Shown: positions 25,328 through 34,540, counted from the stretch's first letter. The stretch: 53,137 nucleotides of DNA from an uncultured Acetatifactor sp. (GCA_910580225.1 CAJTXE010000022.1:1-53137), one strand, 5' to 3'. The notes: generated from the sequence alone by a model not told the origin. Made by a program: numbers and translations.

Positions 25328-25356
25328 TTGACAGAATGGAGGGAGTATGGTATGAT
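25328..25356 (+). promoter_or_regulatory. Sigma-A promoter of the M56 gene
   Basis: TTGACA (25328-25333), a 17-base spacer and TATGAT (25351-25356) lie 70 bases before the M56 start. Short GTATG/CATAC inverted elements flank the -10. Confidence 0.75.
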
Positions 25357-25425
25357 CAAAATACATACTACCATGGTCTTATGTGTGATAATGTGGAAAA
25401 CTTGAAACCGAAATGAGGGTATATT

Positions 25426-27330
25426 ATGGACTTGCTGCAGAGGAGCACTGCCGGGGCGGTGATGATTATGGTTGTCATAATCCTACGTTTGTTATTGATT
25501 GAAAAGCTACCGAAGAGAACATTTTTGCTGCTGTGGGAACTGGCGCTGGCAAGATTGCTGCTGCCAGTGCGTATCCCGTCTTCTTTCAGTGTTTATTCCG
25601 GACTGGATACGGTTGCGGCATCTCTTGGACAGCGCACATCAGAAGGAATCTGGAGGATTCCGGTGACAGGAGCAGCTGTGGAACCGGTTTCCGTGTCAGA
25701 AACCGTTTTGACAGGAAGACTGCCTGTCTGGCAGATAATATGGCTGTTGGGACTGGTTGTGTGTGTCCTATGGTATATGATATCGTATCTCTGCTGTCTC
25801 CGGGAGTTTCATATGTCACTTCCGCTGCATTGTGAGTTTCTGGAAGAATGGCAGAGGGAACATTGCCTTATGCGCAGGCTTGAAATCAGACAGTCAGACC
25901 GGGTCACAGCGCCGATTTCCTACGGCATTTTCAAACCGGTAATTCTATTGCCCAAAACCATGGACTGGGAAAATGTAAAAGCAGTGCGATATGTGTTGGA
26001 ACATGAATATATCCATATCCGGAGATTTGACCTGGTGGTAAAGCTGGCTATGATTTTTGCGCTCTGTCTGCATTGGTTCAATCCGCTGGTTTGGGCTATG
26101 TATTTTATTTTCAACCGTGATATTGAATTGTCCTGTGATGAGGAAGTAGTCAGACGGTTTGGGATGAAGGTGAGATCAGCCTATGCCATGACATTGATCG
26201 GGATGGAAGAAGCCAGGAGCAGACTTACCCCTTTTTATAACGGTTTCAGCAAAAATGCGATTGAAGAAAGGATTGGCCTGATTATGAAGATAAAGAAATT
26301 GTCAGTGGCAGCTTCGCTGGGGGCTTTCGTGTTGATAACGGCAGTGGCGGTGGGGTTTGCAACATCAGCAAAAGTGGCAAAACCGGAGGGCAATTTGACA
26401 GAAGGTGGGGAAATGGCAGAGGCAGGATCCCCGGACAGAAATGAAGAAGGGAATCCATCTGCCGCATATAGAGCAGAGAATACAGGGGCAGAGTACAAAA
26501 CTACGGGAGACAGAGCGGAAGCGTCCATCGGAACCGAATCGTCCGTTTCTTCTGCAGCTGTGCCGGAATCTGATGCCGGGAGAGATAATGTGACACAGAT
26601 GTCGTTTTTTGTAGAGGGAATGGAGGAAAAAGTATGGGCCACGCTCCATGTAGGAGAGCTGTATTCCATTTACCTGCCTGATGGGGAGTGGAAATGGACG
26701 GCAGAGGACAGCTGGGCAGCGGAGGTGAATGATCAGGTGGTGCTCCGGATAGAACATTATGAGGAAGAGGACCTGTTTGAGGTGGAGGAGAACCTGTTTC
26801 AGGAGGGATATCACTATGAGGAGGATGCGGTCACTCTTGTAAAACAGGAAGAAGGCAGGACCAGCAAGGTTAAAATCGGGGTAAACGAAGGCGATGTCTG
26901 GGGCATTCATTATTGCTATCCGCCAGAGGCAGAGGAAGGATGGGGAAGCCGCATTCCGGTAATCGCAGATACGTTTGAACTGCTGAAGCCGGCGGGCAGT
27001 GATCGGGAAAGCAGCTCCGGAGATGCGGAGGCGGTTGCGACCATGGTGGAAGCGTTCTCCGAGGCATATTTCAGTGGGAATACGGAAGGGCTGCGCAGTT
27101 TCCTGGCAGAGGGGTATGAGGATAGCGTGGAGACTTATGGAGAACCGGGGACGGTTTCCGAGAGCCAAATCAAAGGACTGCAGATGGTAAAGGAATCGGG
27201 AATCGGACAGACCCATACGATTTCCGTGGAATTTAGGCCCGAGGAATGGGATTCCTATTGTTATCTGACGATAAAATGTGTAAAACAGGCTGACGGATGG
27301 AAGGTATCTTTTTACGGGTTGGAAGGATGA
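25426..27330 (+). CDS. M56 family (BlaR1-like) metallopeptidase with extracellular sensor region
   Basis: A 634-residue membrane protein. Four hydrophobic segments flank a cytoplasmic M56 peptidase: zinc motif HEYIH (His193, Glu194, His197), HWFNPLVW and the CDEEVVRRFG motif near residue 237. After a membrane helix (about 290-312) comes a disordered stretch, then an outer region unlike the penicillin-binding sensor of BlaR1: one domain around 385-520 and an NTF2-like region around 540-630. BlaR1 proteins usually cut a BlaI-type repressor encoded next door, but no BlaI gene is here. The start has GAGGG upstream. Signal and target unknown. Confidence 0.9.
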   Translation: MDLLQRSTAGAVMIMVVIILRLLLIEKLPKRTFLLLWELALARLLLPVRIPSSFSVYSGLDTVAASLGQRTSEGIWRIPVTGAAVEPVSVSETVLTGRLPVWQIIWLLGLVVCVLWYMISYLCCLREFHMSLPLHCEFLEEWQREHCLMRRLEIRQSDRVTAPISYGIFKPVILLPKTMDWENVKAVRYVLEHEYIHIRRFDLVVKLAMIFALCLHWFNPLVWAMYFIFNRDIELSCDEEVVRRFGMKVRSAYAMTLIGMEEARSRLTPFYNGFSKNAIEERIGLIMKIKKLSVAASLGAFVLITAVAVGFATSAKVAKPEGNLTEGGEMAEAGSPDRNEEGNPSAAYRAENTGAEYKTTGDRAEASIGTESSVSSAAVPESDAGRDNVTQMSFFVEGMEEKVWATLHVGELYSIYLPDGEWKWTAEDSWAAEVNDQVVLRIEHYEEEDLFEVEENLFQEGYHYEEDAVTLVKQEEGRTSKVKIGVNEGDVWGIHYCYPPEAEEGWGSRIPVIADTFELLKPAGSDRESSSGDAEAVATMVEAFSEAYFSGNTEGLRSFLAEGYEDSVETYGEPGTVSESQIKGLQMVKESGIGQTHTISVEFRPEEWDSYCYLTIKCVKQADGWKVSFYGLEG

Positions 27331-27348
27331 AAAGGTGAAATTTTCCCC

Positions 27349-27377
27349 TTGACAAATTCTGCCTCATATTTTATAGT
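27349..27377 (+). promoter_or_regulatory. Sigma-A promoter of the T-box/valS unit
   Basis: TTGACA (27349-27354) and TATAGT (27372-27377) are exactly 17 bases apart, predicting a transcript start near 27384 at the beginning of the T-box leader. Confidence 0.85.
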
Positions 27378-27383
27378 AGGCAA

Positions 27384-27717
27384 TAGAATAAAACCAATAA
27401 AAGCAGCGACGAAGAGGAGTACGCATCACCCCTTGCCAGAGAGGACAGCCGTTCCTGCGGGAGCTCATTCCGAAGGACAGCTGAGAGGCCGTCCCAAGGA
27501 AGGAATGCGGAAGGTAGCTTCTGAGCCGGGAATCTGAAACAGCATGGATATCAGTGATACATCAAAGTAAGATTCCACGGATTATCTCCGTTACAGGATA
27601 GGACTTTAGCAGAAGTCACTTAAGGCAGCCGGGTATACAGGTTATCGGCTGTGAACAAAGGTGGTACCGCGTTGATGACGCCCTTTGCTGACAGGAAAGT
27701 CGGCAGAGGGCTTTTTT
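27384..27717 (+). promoter_or_regulatory. T-box riboswitch (valine tRNA sensing)
   Basis: The leader has the conserved T-box AAGGTGGTACCGCG at 27658-27671 and an AGAGAGG element near 27440. It ends in a terminator: a 13-bp stem (27680-27692 with 27699-27711, with wobbles) followed by six T. The T-box core can pair instead to form the antiterminator when uncharged tRNA binds. The likely specifier codon is GUA (27514-27516), between GAAG and a TTCTGAGC-like segment; this fits valine and the downstream valS. The leader type is certain, the exact specifier less so. Confidence 0.95.
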
Positions 27718-27777
27718 ACGTATCAAAAATCCGTTTTATGGTCAAATGGCGTCATAACAGGAAAGGAGCAGAACGAA

Positions 27778-30591
27778 ATGAGCAAGGAACTGGCAAAGAC
27801 CTACGATCCTAAGGGCCTGGAGGACAGATTGTATCAAAAATGGCTGGACAAAAAATATTTTCACGCTGAGGTGGATCACAGTAAAACACCTTTTACCATC
27901 GTAATTCCACCCCCAAACATCACAGGACAGCTGCACATGGGGCATGCCCTGGACAATACCATGCAGGACATTCTCATCCGCTTCAAGCGGATGCAGGGAT
28001 ATAATACACTTTGGCAGCCCGGCACAGACCACGCTTCCATTGCCACAGAAGTGAAGATCATCGAGACTCTGAAGGAAGAAGGCATCGACAAGCATGATCT
28101 GGGCAGGGAGAAATTTTTGGAGCGGGCCTGGGAGTGGAAGAAGGAGTACGGCGGGCGCATCGTGTCCCAACTGAAGAAACTTGGTTCCTCCTGCGACTGG
28201 GACAGAGAGCGCTTCACTATGGACGAGGGCTGCAATCGGGCCGTCACGGAAGTTTTTGTGAAAATGCATGAGAAAGGCTATATTTACAAGGGTGCCCGAA
28301 TGATCAACTGGTGTCCTGTGTGCAATACTTCCATTTCAGACGCAGAGGTGGAATACCAGGAGCAGGCCGGGCATCTCTGGCACATCAAATATCCGGTGAT
28401 AAACGGGGACGGTACCCCCAGTACTACGGAATTTCTCACCTTTGCCACTACCCGGCCCGAGACCATGTTGGGAGATACGGCAGTGGCCATCCATCCAGAG
28501 GATGAGCGGTACAGCCATCTCATCGGAAAGAGCGTGATGCTGCCCATTATGAACCGGGTGATTCCGGTGGTAACGGACACTTATGTGGATCGGGAGTTCG
28601 GTACCGGCGTGGTGAAGATCACCCCTGCCCATGATCCCAACGACTTTGAGGTTGGGAAGCGGCATAACCTGCCTGTGATCAATGTGATGAATGATGATGC
28701 TACCATCAATGAAAACGGCGGAAAATACTGTGGAATGGAGCGTTATGCCGCCAGAAAAGCCATTGTGGAAGAATTGGAGCAGCAGGGACTTCTGGTGAAA
28801 ATAGAAGATTATTCCCACAACGTAGGCACCCATGACCGATGCAAAACTACCGTGGAACCGCTGGTAAAGGAACAGTGGTTCGTGAAGATGGACGAACTGA
28901 TCAAACCTGCTGTGGAAGCGGTGAAAAACGGTGAGGTGGAACTGGTTCCCGGGCGTCTGGAAAAGATTTATTTCAACTGGACAGACAATATCCGTGACTG
29001 GTGCATCAGCCGCCAGTTGTGGTGGGGCCACAGGATTCCGGCTTACTACTGTGACCAGTGCGGAGAGACCATAGTTGCGGCCCAGGCCCCCGCAGTTTGT
29101 CCCAAATGCGGATGCACTCATTTTACCCAGGATCCGGATACCCTGGACACTTGGTTTTCCTCCGCCCTTTGGCCATTTGAGACACTGGGGTGGCCGGAGC
29201 AGACAGAAGACCTGAGATATTTTTATCCAACGGATGTACTGGTGACAGGCTATGATATCATTTTCTTCTGGGTCATTCGAATGATTTTCTCCGGGTACCA
29301 GCAAATGGGAGAAAAGCCTTTTAAAACCGTGTTGTTCCACGGTCTGGTACGGGACAGCCAGGGACGCAAAATGTCCAAATCTCTGGGCAACGGCATCGAT
29401 CCCCTGGAGGTGATTGACAAATACGGCGCCGACGCCCTGCGGCTGACTTTGATCACCGGGAACGCGCCCGGGAACGATATGCGATTTTACTATGAAAGGG
29501 TAGAAAATAGTCGTAATTTTGCTAATAAAGTGTGGAATGCTTCCCGCTTTATAATGATGAATATGAGTGGGAAAACCGTGACTGATCCTGGCCATGACCG
29601 GCTGCAGCCTGTGGACAAATGGATCCTGTCCAGGCTGAATACGCTGGTAAAGGAAGTCACCGATAATATGGAAAACTTTGAACTGGGCATCGCAGTGCAG
29701 AAAGTATATGATTTCATCTGGGATGAATTCTGTGACTGGTATATTGAGATGGTAAAGCCCAGGCTATACGGCAGTCAGCCGAAGCAGGCGGCAGGCGGCA
29801 GGGACCAGGCAGAGGGGCAGGAGAGTCAGGGAAAGGGCCGGACCGAAGAAAACCAGGCAGCGGAAGAGGAGGCAAGCCGGAATGCTGCGCTTTGGACCCT
29901 GAAGACGGTTCTCACCGATGCACTGAAGCTGCTTCACCCCTATATGCCTTTTATTACGGAGGAAATTTTCTGCAATCTGCAGGATACAGAGGAAAAAGAG
30001 ATTGGGGAAGAATCCATTGTCATCAGCAAATGGCCGGAATACAGGGAAGATCGGCATTTTGCAAAGGAAGAGAAGGACATTGAGATTATCAAGGAAGCAG
30101 TCAGGGGCATTCGGAATGTGCGCAGTGAGATGAATGTGGCCCCCGGCAAGAAGACTGCGGTAGTGGTGGCCAGCGCCCGGGAAGACATCATTGACACTTT
30201 CACGGAAGGAAAACTGTTCTTTGCATCCCTTGCGGGAGCAAATGAGGTAACCATGCTGCACAGGGTGGAAAGTCAGGCTGAAGCCGGGGACACGGCTGCT
30301 CCTGCCGGCCGGGAAGCAGAGATCGCCAAAGACGCGGTGTCCGTAGTGATCCCGGGAGCCACCTTGTATATTCCGCTGGCGGACCTGGTAGATATTGCCC
30401 AGGAGATCCAGCGTCTGGAGAAGGAGCAGAAGCGTCTGGAAGGAGAATTGGCCAGAGTGAACGGCATGCTTTCCAATGAAAGATTTCTGTCCAGGGCACC
30501 TGAGGCAAAGATTGTTCAGGAGCGTGAGAAGCTGGCAAAATACACCCAGATGATGGAACAGGTGACACAGCGCCTGACTCATCTGCGTTAA
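27778..30591 (+). CDS. valS: Valyl-tRNA synthetase
   Basis: A 937-residue class I aminoacyl-tRNA synthetase that charges tRNA-Val. PPPNITGQLHMGHALDN holds the HIGH motif near residues 41-57 and KMSKS lies near 531-535. The editing domain is present between them, with a CDQC/CPKC zinc-type element near residues 426-444. The C-terminal coiled coil (LEKEQKRLEGELARVN) is also present. An unusual insert rich in Gln, Glu, Gly and Ala lies near residues 665-702 in the anticodon-binding domain. ATG at 27778 has AAAGGAG upstream. Expression is under the T-box leader. Confidence 0.98.
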   Translation: MSKELAKTYDPKGLEDRLYQKWLDKKYFHAEVDHSKTPFTIVIPPPNITGQLHMGHALDNTMQDILIRFKRMQGYNTLWQPGTDHASIATEVKIIETLKEEGIDKHDLGREKFLERAWEWKKEYGGRIVSQLKKLGSSCDWDRERFTMDEGCNRAVTEVFVKMHEKGYIYKGARMINWCPVCNTSISDAEVEYQEQAGHLWHIKYPVINGDGTPSTTEFLTFATTRPETMLGDTAVAIHPEDERYSHLIGKSVMLPIMNRVIPVVTDTYVDREFGTGVVKITPAHDPNDFEVGKRHNLPVINVMNDDATINENGGKYCGMERYAARKAIVEELEQQGLLVKIEDYSHNVGTHDRCKTTVEPLVKEQWFVKMDELIKPAVEAVKNGEVELVPGRLEKIYFNWTDNIRDWCISRQLWWGHRIPAYYCDQCGETIVAAQAPAVCPKCGCTHFTQDPDTLDTWFSSALWPFETLGWPEQTEDLRYFYPTDVLVTGYDIIFFWVIRMIFSGYQQMGEKPFKTVLFHGLVRDSQGRKMSKSLGNGIDPLEVIDKYGADALRLTLITGNAPGNDMRFYYERVENSRNFANKVWNASRFIMMNMSGKTVTDPGHDRLQPVDKWILSRLNTLVKEVTDNMENFELGIAVQKVYDFIWDEFCDWYIEMVKPRLYGSQPKQAAGGRDQAEGQESQGKGRTEENQAAEEEASRNAALWTLKTVLTDALKLLHPYMPFITEEIFCNLQDTEEKEIGEESIVISKWPEYREDRHFAKEEKDIEIIKEAVRGIRNVRSEMNVAPGKKTAVVVASAREDIIDTFTEGKLFFASLAGANEVTMLHRVESQAEAGDTAAPAGREAEIAKDAVSVVIPGATLYIPLADLVDIAQEIQRLEKEQKRLEGELARVNGMLSNERFLSRAPEAKIVQEREKLAKYTQMMEQVTQRLTHLR

Positions 30592-30645
30592 AGAGAAACT
30601 GTTACAGACAGCATATAATAGGACAGTAAGAGTTGAGGGATATAC

Positions 30646-32007
30646 TTGAAAAAGAAAAACATTACGACCTTCAGGGAAGCCGAAGATTATATCAATGACA
30701 TTCCCCGATTTACCTCAAAGCACAGCATGGAGGAAACCCGGGCGTTTCTGCACAGTCTGGGGGACCCGGACCGGGAATTGCGGATCATCCATGTGGCGGG
30801 GACCAATGGAAAGGGCTCAGTCTGTGCCTGTATGAGCAGCATTCTGGAAGCGGCCGGGTATCGGACGGCCCTGTTCACATCCCCTCATCTCGTAAGCATC
30901 CGGGAGCGCTTTGTGGCAGATGGAAAAAAGATTACGGAAGAGGCATTTTTGCAGGTGTTTCTTCATATATATAATATGTTGGACTGGGATGTGCTGGAAA
31001 GGGAAGAGAAAGGAGCGTATCACCCCACCTATTTTGAATATCTGTTTTTCATGGCCATGGTTCTGTTTGCGGAAAAGCGGCCGGATTTCTGTATTTTGGA
31101 GACGGGAGTGGGAGGCAGACTGGATGCCACTAATTCTGTAAACCGAAAGGAAATATCCGTTATTACGCATATTGGGCTGGACCATGTGGAGTATCTTGGA
31201 AATACGGTGGGAAAGATCGCTTTTGAAAAAGCGGGGATTCTGCAGCCGGGAACTCCGGCAGTCTGGTGGGATACCTGTTCCGAGGCCACGGAGGTTCTTC
31301 GGGAGTGTGCAGGGAAGCTTGGGATTTTGGCAGATTCCGTGTCGGAAAAGGACTACTGTTTTTTAAATTTTAAGAGAAAAACCATTGATTTTTGTGTACA
31401 CACCCGGTATTATAAAGATATTCCGCTGACGCTGAATACCATAGCTGCATACCAGATGGAAAACTGTGCGCTTGCCGTTCGGGCTATAGAGCGGCTGGAT
31501 AGGGGAGAACGGATCACCAGGGAGCAGATTCAGGAGGGCGTGAACCGCTTTTTCTGGGCAGGGCGTATGGAGGAAGTTTTTCCGGAACTCTATGTGGATG
31601 GTGCGCACAATGTGGACGGTATCCGGGCGTTTCTGGAGACTGTGGCGGCCGACGGACATGACGGAGGGAGAACTCTCCTGTTCAGTGCGGTGAAGGACAA
31701 GGATTACGAACATATGGCAAAGCAGATTGCGGATTCCGGCCTGTTTGGCCGGGTGGCCGTGGTGCATATGCAGGGGACGAGAGCGCTGAATACGGGGCAT
31801 TTGAAAGCTTCTTTCGCAGAATGTGATATCTGTGAGCCGGAAGCATTCGATACTGTGGAGAATGCACTTTCTGTGCTGCTGCGGGAGCGGAGGGCCGGGG
31901 AGCGCATCTATATTGCGGGAAGCTTGTATTTGGCTGGCGAGGTAAAGGAGCTGCTGGAACATGATCAATTTCGAAGAAGAATTGAAAAAATTTCATCCCA
32001 GCCTTGA
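30646..32007 (+). CDS. folC: Folylpolyglutamate/dihydrofolate synthase
   Basis: A 453-residue Mur-ligase-type enzyme that adds glutamate to folates (and often glutamate to dihydropteroate). The P-loop is AGTNGKGSVCACM near residues 51-63, followed by LFTSPHLVSIRERF, ETGVGGRLDATN with the Mg/ATP residues, ITHIGLDHVEYLG and VDGAHN in the C-terminal domain. I use the TTG at 30646, which has GAGGG seven bases upstream and gives the family N-terminus. It follows valS by 54 bases, and its 3' end overlaps a 54-residue small gene. Confidence 0.96.
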   Translation: MKKKNITTFREAEDYINDIPRFTSKHSMEETRAFLHSLGDPDRELRIIHVAGTNGKGSVCACMSSILEAAGYRTALFTSPHLVSIRERFVADGKKITEEAFLQVFLHIYNMLDWDVLEREEKGAYHPTYFEYLFFMAMVLFAEKRPDFCILETGVGGRLDATNSVNRKEISVITHIGLDHVEYLGNTVGKIAFEKAGILQPGTPAVWWDTCSEATEVLRECAGKLGILADSVSEKDYCFLNFKRKTIDFCVHTRYYKDIPLTLNTIAAYQMENCALAVRAIERLDRGERITREQIQEGVNRFFWAGRMEEVFPELYVDGAHNVDGIRAFLETVAADGHDGGRTLLFSAVKDKDYEHMAKQIADSGLFGRVAVVHMQGTRALNTGHLKASFAECDICEPEAFDTVENALSVLLRERRAGERIYIAGSLYLAGEVKELLEHDQFRRRIEKISSQP

Positions 32008-32125
32008 GGTGGAGGACGCAGAGGAGTCTATCTATCATCAGGATCTGACGGATTTGGCTGACATGTTGATTAAAAAGATCATTGGGACGGAACAGGAAAA
32101 AACGCCGAGGGTAGAGAAGGAGTAA
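31961..32125 (+). CDS. Small conserved-looking protein overlapping folC
   Basis: A 54-residue frame, MINFEEELKKFHPSLEVEDA through RVEKE, starts with ATG inside the last 47 bases of folC in another frame and ends two bases before the next gene. AAAGGAG lies about a dozen bases upstream. The protein is acidic and probably helical, with no membrane segment or cysteine. Its tight fit between folC and the TPR gene (its own GAAGGAG serves the next start) argues that it is real and translationally coupled. I do not recognise a family with certainty. Confidence 0.75.
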   Translation: MINFEEELKKFHPSLEVEDAEESIYHQDLTDLADMLIKKIIGTEQEKTPRVEKE

Positions 32126-32127
32126 GC

Positions 32128-33534
32128 ATGTTTTGTTATAATTGCGGATGCCGTTTATCGGAGCATGACTTTTGTACTGCCTGTGGGGCGGATGTTTCCT
32201 TGTATAAGAAGGTGATCCATGTCTCCAATATGTACTATAACGAAGGTCTGGAAAAAGCCGGTGTCAGGGATTTGACCGGTGCGGTCACCAGCCTGCGCCA
32301 GAGTCTGAAATTCAATAAAAACAATACCAGGGCGAGGAATCTGCTGGGGCTGGTTTATTTTGAACTGGGAGAGTCGGTAAGTGCTCTCCAGGAGTGGGTC
32401 ATCAGCAAGAATATACGTCCGAAGAAAAATATAGCCGGGGAATATATTGACAAAGTACAATCCAATGCCGGCAGGCTGGAGTCCATCAACCAGACCATAC
32501 GGAAGTATAACCGGGCTTTGGCTCTGTGCCATCAGGACAGCAGAGATCTGGCAGTGATACAGCTGAAGAAAGTACTGTCCATGAATCCCAGATTTGTTCG
32601 TGCACATCAGCTGCTGGCACTGCTGTATATGGAGAGGCAGGACTGGGAGAGGGCGGAGAGGGAACTGCGGAAATGCAGGGAGATTGACCGAAATAACCAT
32701 CAGACACTGAGCTATCTGAAGGAAGTGGAACAGATGCTGGTGCCTGATGAGGGCATGAAGCAGGCTGTCAGGCGGCGGAAGGAAGAGTCTGTCAGATATC
32801 AGAGCGACAATGAGATCATTATCCAGCCGCTGAATGTAAAGGAGCCCAGAGGCGGTGGAATTTCCTCCTTTTTTAATATTATTATCGGTCTGGTGATCGG
32901 GCTGGCCGCCATGTATTTTCTGGGAGTCCGGGCTGCAGAGGCTAACGTCCGGAATGAGGAGCAGCAGGTGATCATCAGGATCAGTCAGGAATCTGATGTG
33001 AAGACCGCACGAATCCAGGAGCTGGAGAGTCAGGCTGCGGACAGGGAGAAAACTTTGCAGGAACTTCAGACACAGCTGGAGGACTATATCGGCGTGGATG
33101 GGACGCTTCAGAATACAGAGGTTCTGCTGCATGCGATTGCTGCCTATATGGAGACCGGAGATACTGCGGCCGCTGCTGCGGAACTGGAGAGCATGTCCCA
33201 GAGAGTCAACCCGGAAGGGATGACGGAAGGGTTCCGGAGGCTTTATGAGGCCGCCAGAGGGGTGATTCTGCCGGAAGTTGCAGACACATATCTGCAGGAA
33301 GGGAATCGCCTGTTCAATGCCAGAAATTATGCAGATGCGGCAGTTGCCTTTGAGCAGGCAGTGGCCTATGATGCCTCCAATGTGGAATCAATTTATCAGC
33401 TGGCTCAGTCCTACCGCATTATCGGGGAAAATGAGAAGGCCGTTCAGGCCTATGATAAGGTGCTGGAGCTGTTTCCCGATACCTGGCAGGCGGATAAGGC
33501 CCAAAGCTACAAAGCCCAGCTGTCAGGGAACTGA
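32128..33534 (+). CDS. Zinc-ribbon and TPR membrane protein
   Basis: A 468-residue protein. Residues 3-19 form a zinc ribbon (Cys3, Cys6, Cys16, Cys19). Tetratricopeptide repeats follow (about 30-210), with A-x-x-x-L-x-x-A/G patterns such as AVTSLRQSLKFNKNN. One membrane helix lies near 247-268, then a coiled coil (about 275-320), then more TPR units at about 390-460 on the far side of the membrane. The architecture suggests a scaffold bridging cytoplasm and envelope; no enzyme motif is seen. AAGGAG precedes the ATG, two bases after the small gene. Probably the last gene of the valS-folC unit. Confidence 0.88.
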   Translation: MFCYNCGCRLSEHDFCTACGADVSLYKKVIHVSNMYYNEGLEKAGVRDLTGAVTSLRQSLKFNKNNTRARNLLGLVYFELGESVSALQEWVISKNIRPKKNIAGEYIDKVQSNAGRLESINQTIRKYNRALALCHQDSRDLAVIQLKKVLSMNPRFVRAHQLLALLYMERQDWERAERELRKCREIDRNNHQTLSYLKEVEQMLVPDEGMKQAVRRRKEESVRYQSDNEIIIQPLNVKEPRGGGISSFFNIIIGLVIGLAAMYFLGVRAAEANVRNEEQQVIIRISQESDVKTARIQELESQAADREKTLQELQTQLEDYIGVDGTLQNTEVLLHAIAAYMETGDTAAAAAELESMSQRVNPEGMTEGFRRLYEAARGVILPEVADTYLQEGNRLFNARNYADAAVAFEQAVAYDASNVESIYQLAQSYRIIGENEKAVQAYDKVLELFPDTWQADKAQSYKAQLSGN

Positions 33535-33559
33535 AATCAGAAAATAAAGTACAAAAGAA

Positions 33560-33590
33560 AAGAACCTGTGGAGGACCAGGTTCTTTTTTG
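33560..33590 (+). terminator. Intrinsic terminator after the TPR gene
   Basis: AAGAACCTG (33560-33568) pairs with CAGGTTCTT (33577-33585), followed by more T. Confidence 0.92.
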
Positions 33591-33613
33591 CTGTGCGCAG
33601 GCCCGTGCACAAA

Positions 33614-33696
33614 GTGCGACTTTTCGCACATGGACATTTGCCGCTAAAGCGGCGCAGGGGCCGTGCGGCGAGTAGGGATAAAATCACCCCTACTCG
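33614..33696 (+). other. Three consecutive hairpins before spoIIAA
   Basis: Three perfect inverted repeats follow each other: GTGCGA/TCGCAC (33614-33619, 33624-33629), GCCGC/GCGGC (33640-33644, 33649-33653) and CGAGTAGGG/CCCTACTCG (33669-33677, 33688-33696). They lie between the upstream terminator and the anti-sigma antagonist gene, so they may be in the spoIIA leader. I could not find a convincing sigma-H promoter here. Confidence 0.6.
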
Positions 33697-33728
33697 ATTT
33701 ATTTCAGACAGAAAGGGTGCGTATATTT

Positions 33729-34052
33729 ATGGAACAGATCAAAGCAGGAGATTTCCGGGTGATTGATAACTGCCTGATGATCCGGCTTCCGGAGGAAATC
33801 GATCATCATGGGGCAGGCATTATCTGTGAAAATGCAGACAGGTATTTGGTCAGAAAGGAGGTTCAGAATGTGGTGTTTGATTTTGAGAAGACCAGATTCA
33901 TGGATTCTTCCGGAATCGGAATCATCATGGGGCGGTATCGGAAGATATCCTGTTTCGGAGGCCGTGTCTATGCGATTCATGTGGACAGGCAGATTGAGCG
34001 GATATTCCGGCTGTCAGGGCTGAACAAAATTGTGGAGGTACTGGAATCATGA
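33729..34052 (+). CDS. spoIIAA: Anti-sigma F factor antagonist
   Basis: A 107-residue STAS-domain protein that binds the anti-sigma factor SpoIIAB and frees sigma F in the forespore. The motif FMDSSGIGIIMGRY (from residue 57) holds the serine that SpoIIAB phosphorylates. Length is close to the 117 residues of the Bacillus subtilis protein. I chose ATG at 33729, which matches the family start, with AGAAAGGGTG upstream. The stop overlaps the spoIIAB start (ATGA), so the two are translationally coupled. No dacF gene precedes it. Confidence 0.96.
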   Translation: MEQIKAGDFRVIDNCLMIRLPEEIDHHGAGIICENADRYLVRKEVQNVVFDFEKTRFMDSSGIGIIMGRYRKISCFGGRVYAIHVDRQIERIFRLSGLNKIVEVLES

Positions 34053-34540
34053 AAAACGAAATGGAGATTATCTTTGATGCAATTTCCGATAATGAGAGCT
34101 TTGCCCGGGTAGCGGTGGCAGCTTTTATCACACATTTGAATCCCACAGTGGAGGAGATGGCGGACATTAAGACAGCAGTGTCAGAGGCGGTGACCAATTC
34201 CATCATTCACGGATACGGGAATCTGCAGGGCTGCAAAGCGGCCGGAAAGACATCGGAAACGGAGCGGGACAAAGAGATTCGTCCCGGAAAGGTGCGCATA
34301 CACTGTGTGCTGGAAAAGGGAATCCTACATATTGAGATCGACGACACCGGGAAGGGGATAGAGGATGTGGAAAAGGCGATGGAACCCCTGTATACTACCA
34401 GGCCGGATCTGGAGCGATCAGGTATGGGATTTGCCTTTATGGAAGCCTTTATGGACGATCTGGAAGTGGAGAGTGCGCCGGGAAAGGGGACTAGGGTTCA
34501 CATGGTTAAAAAAATAGGAATCGGAGAATGGATCGCATGA
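34049..34540 (+). CDS. spoIIAB: Anti-sigma F factor (serine kinase)
   Basis: A 163-residue GHKL-fold ATPase and kinase that holds sigma F inactive and phosphorylates SpoIIAA. The N-box SEAVTNSIIHGYG, G1 box IDDTGKGIED and G2 box RSGMGFAFM are present. It is longer than the 146-residue Bacillus subtilis protein because of a charged insert after HGYGN (about residues 58-80, with KTSETERDKEIRPGK). The insert follows the N-box, close to the ATP site. The stop is 49 bases before the sigF start. Confidence 0.96.
   Translation: MKNEMEIIFDAISDNESFARVAVAAFITHLNPTVEEMADIKTAVSEAVTNSIIHGYGNLQGCKAAGKTSETERDKEIRPGKVRIHCVLEKGILHIEIDDTGKGIEDVEKAMEPLYTTRPDLERSGMGFAFMEAFMDDLEVESAPGKGTRVHMVKKIGIGEWIA

Noticed and set aside
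23897..25366. 489-residue open frame antisense to the DUF1700/DUF4097 genes
   Set aside because: It runs through two recognised genes, a terminator and an intergenic region, with a Cys/His/Ile-rich non-protein-like composition.
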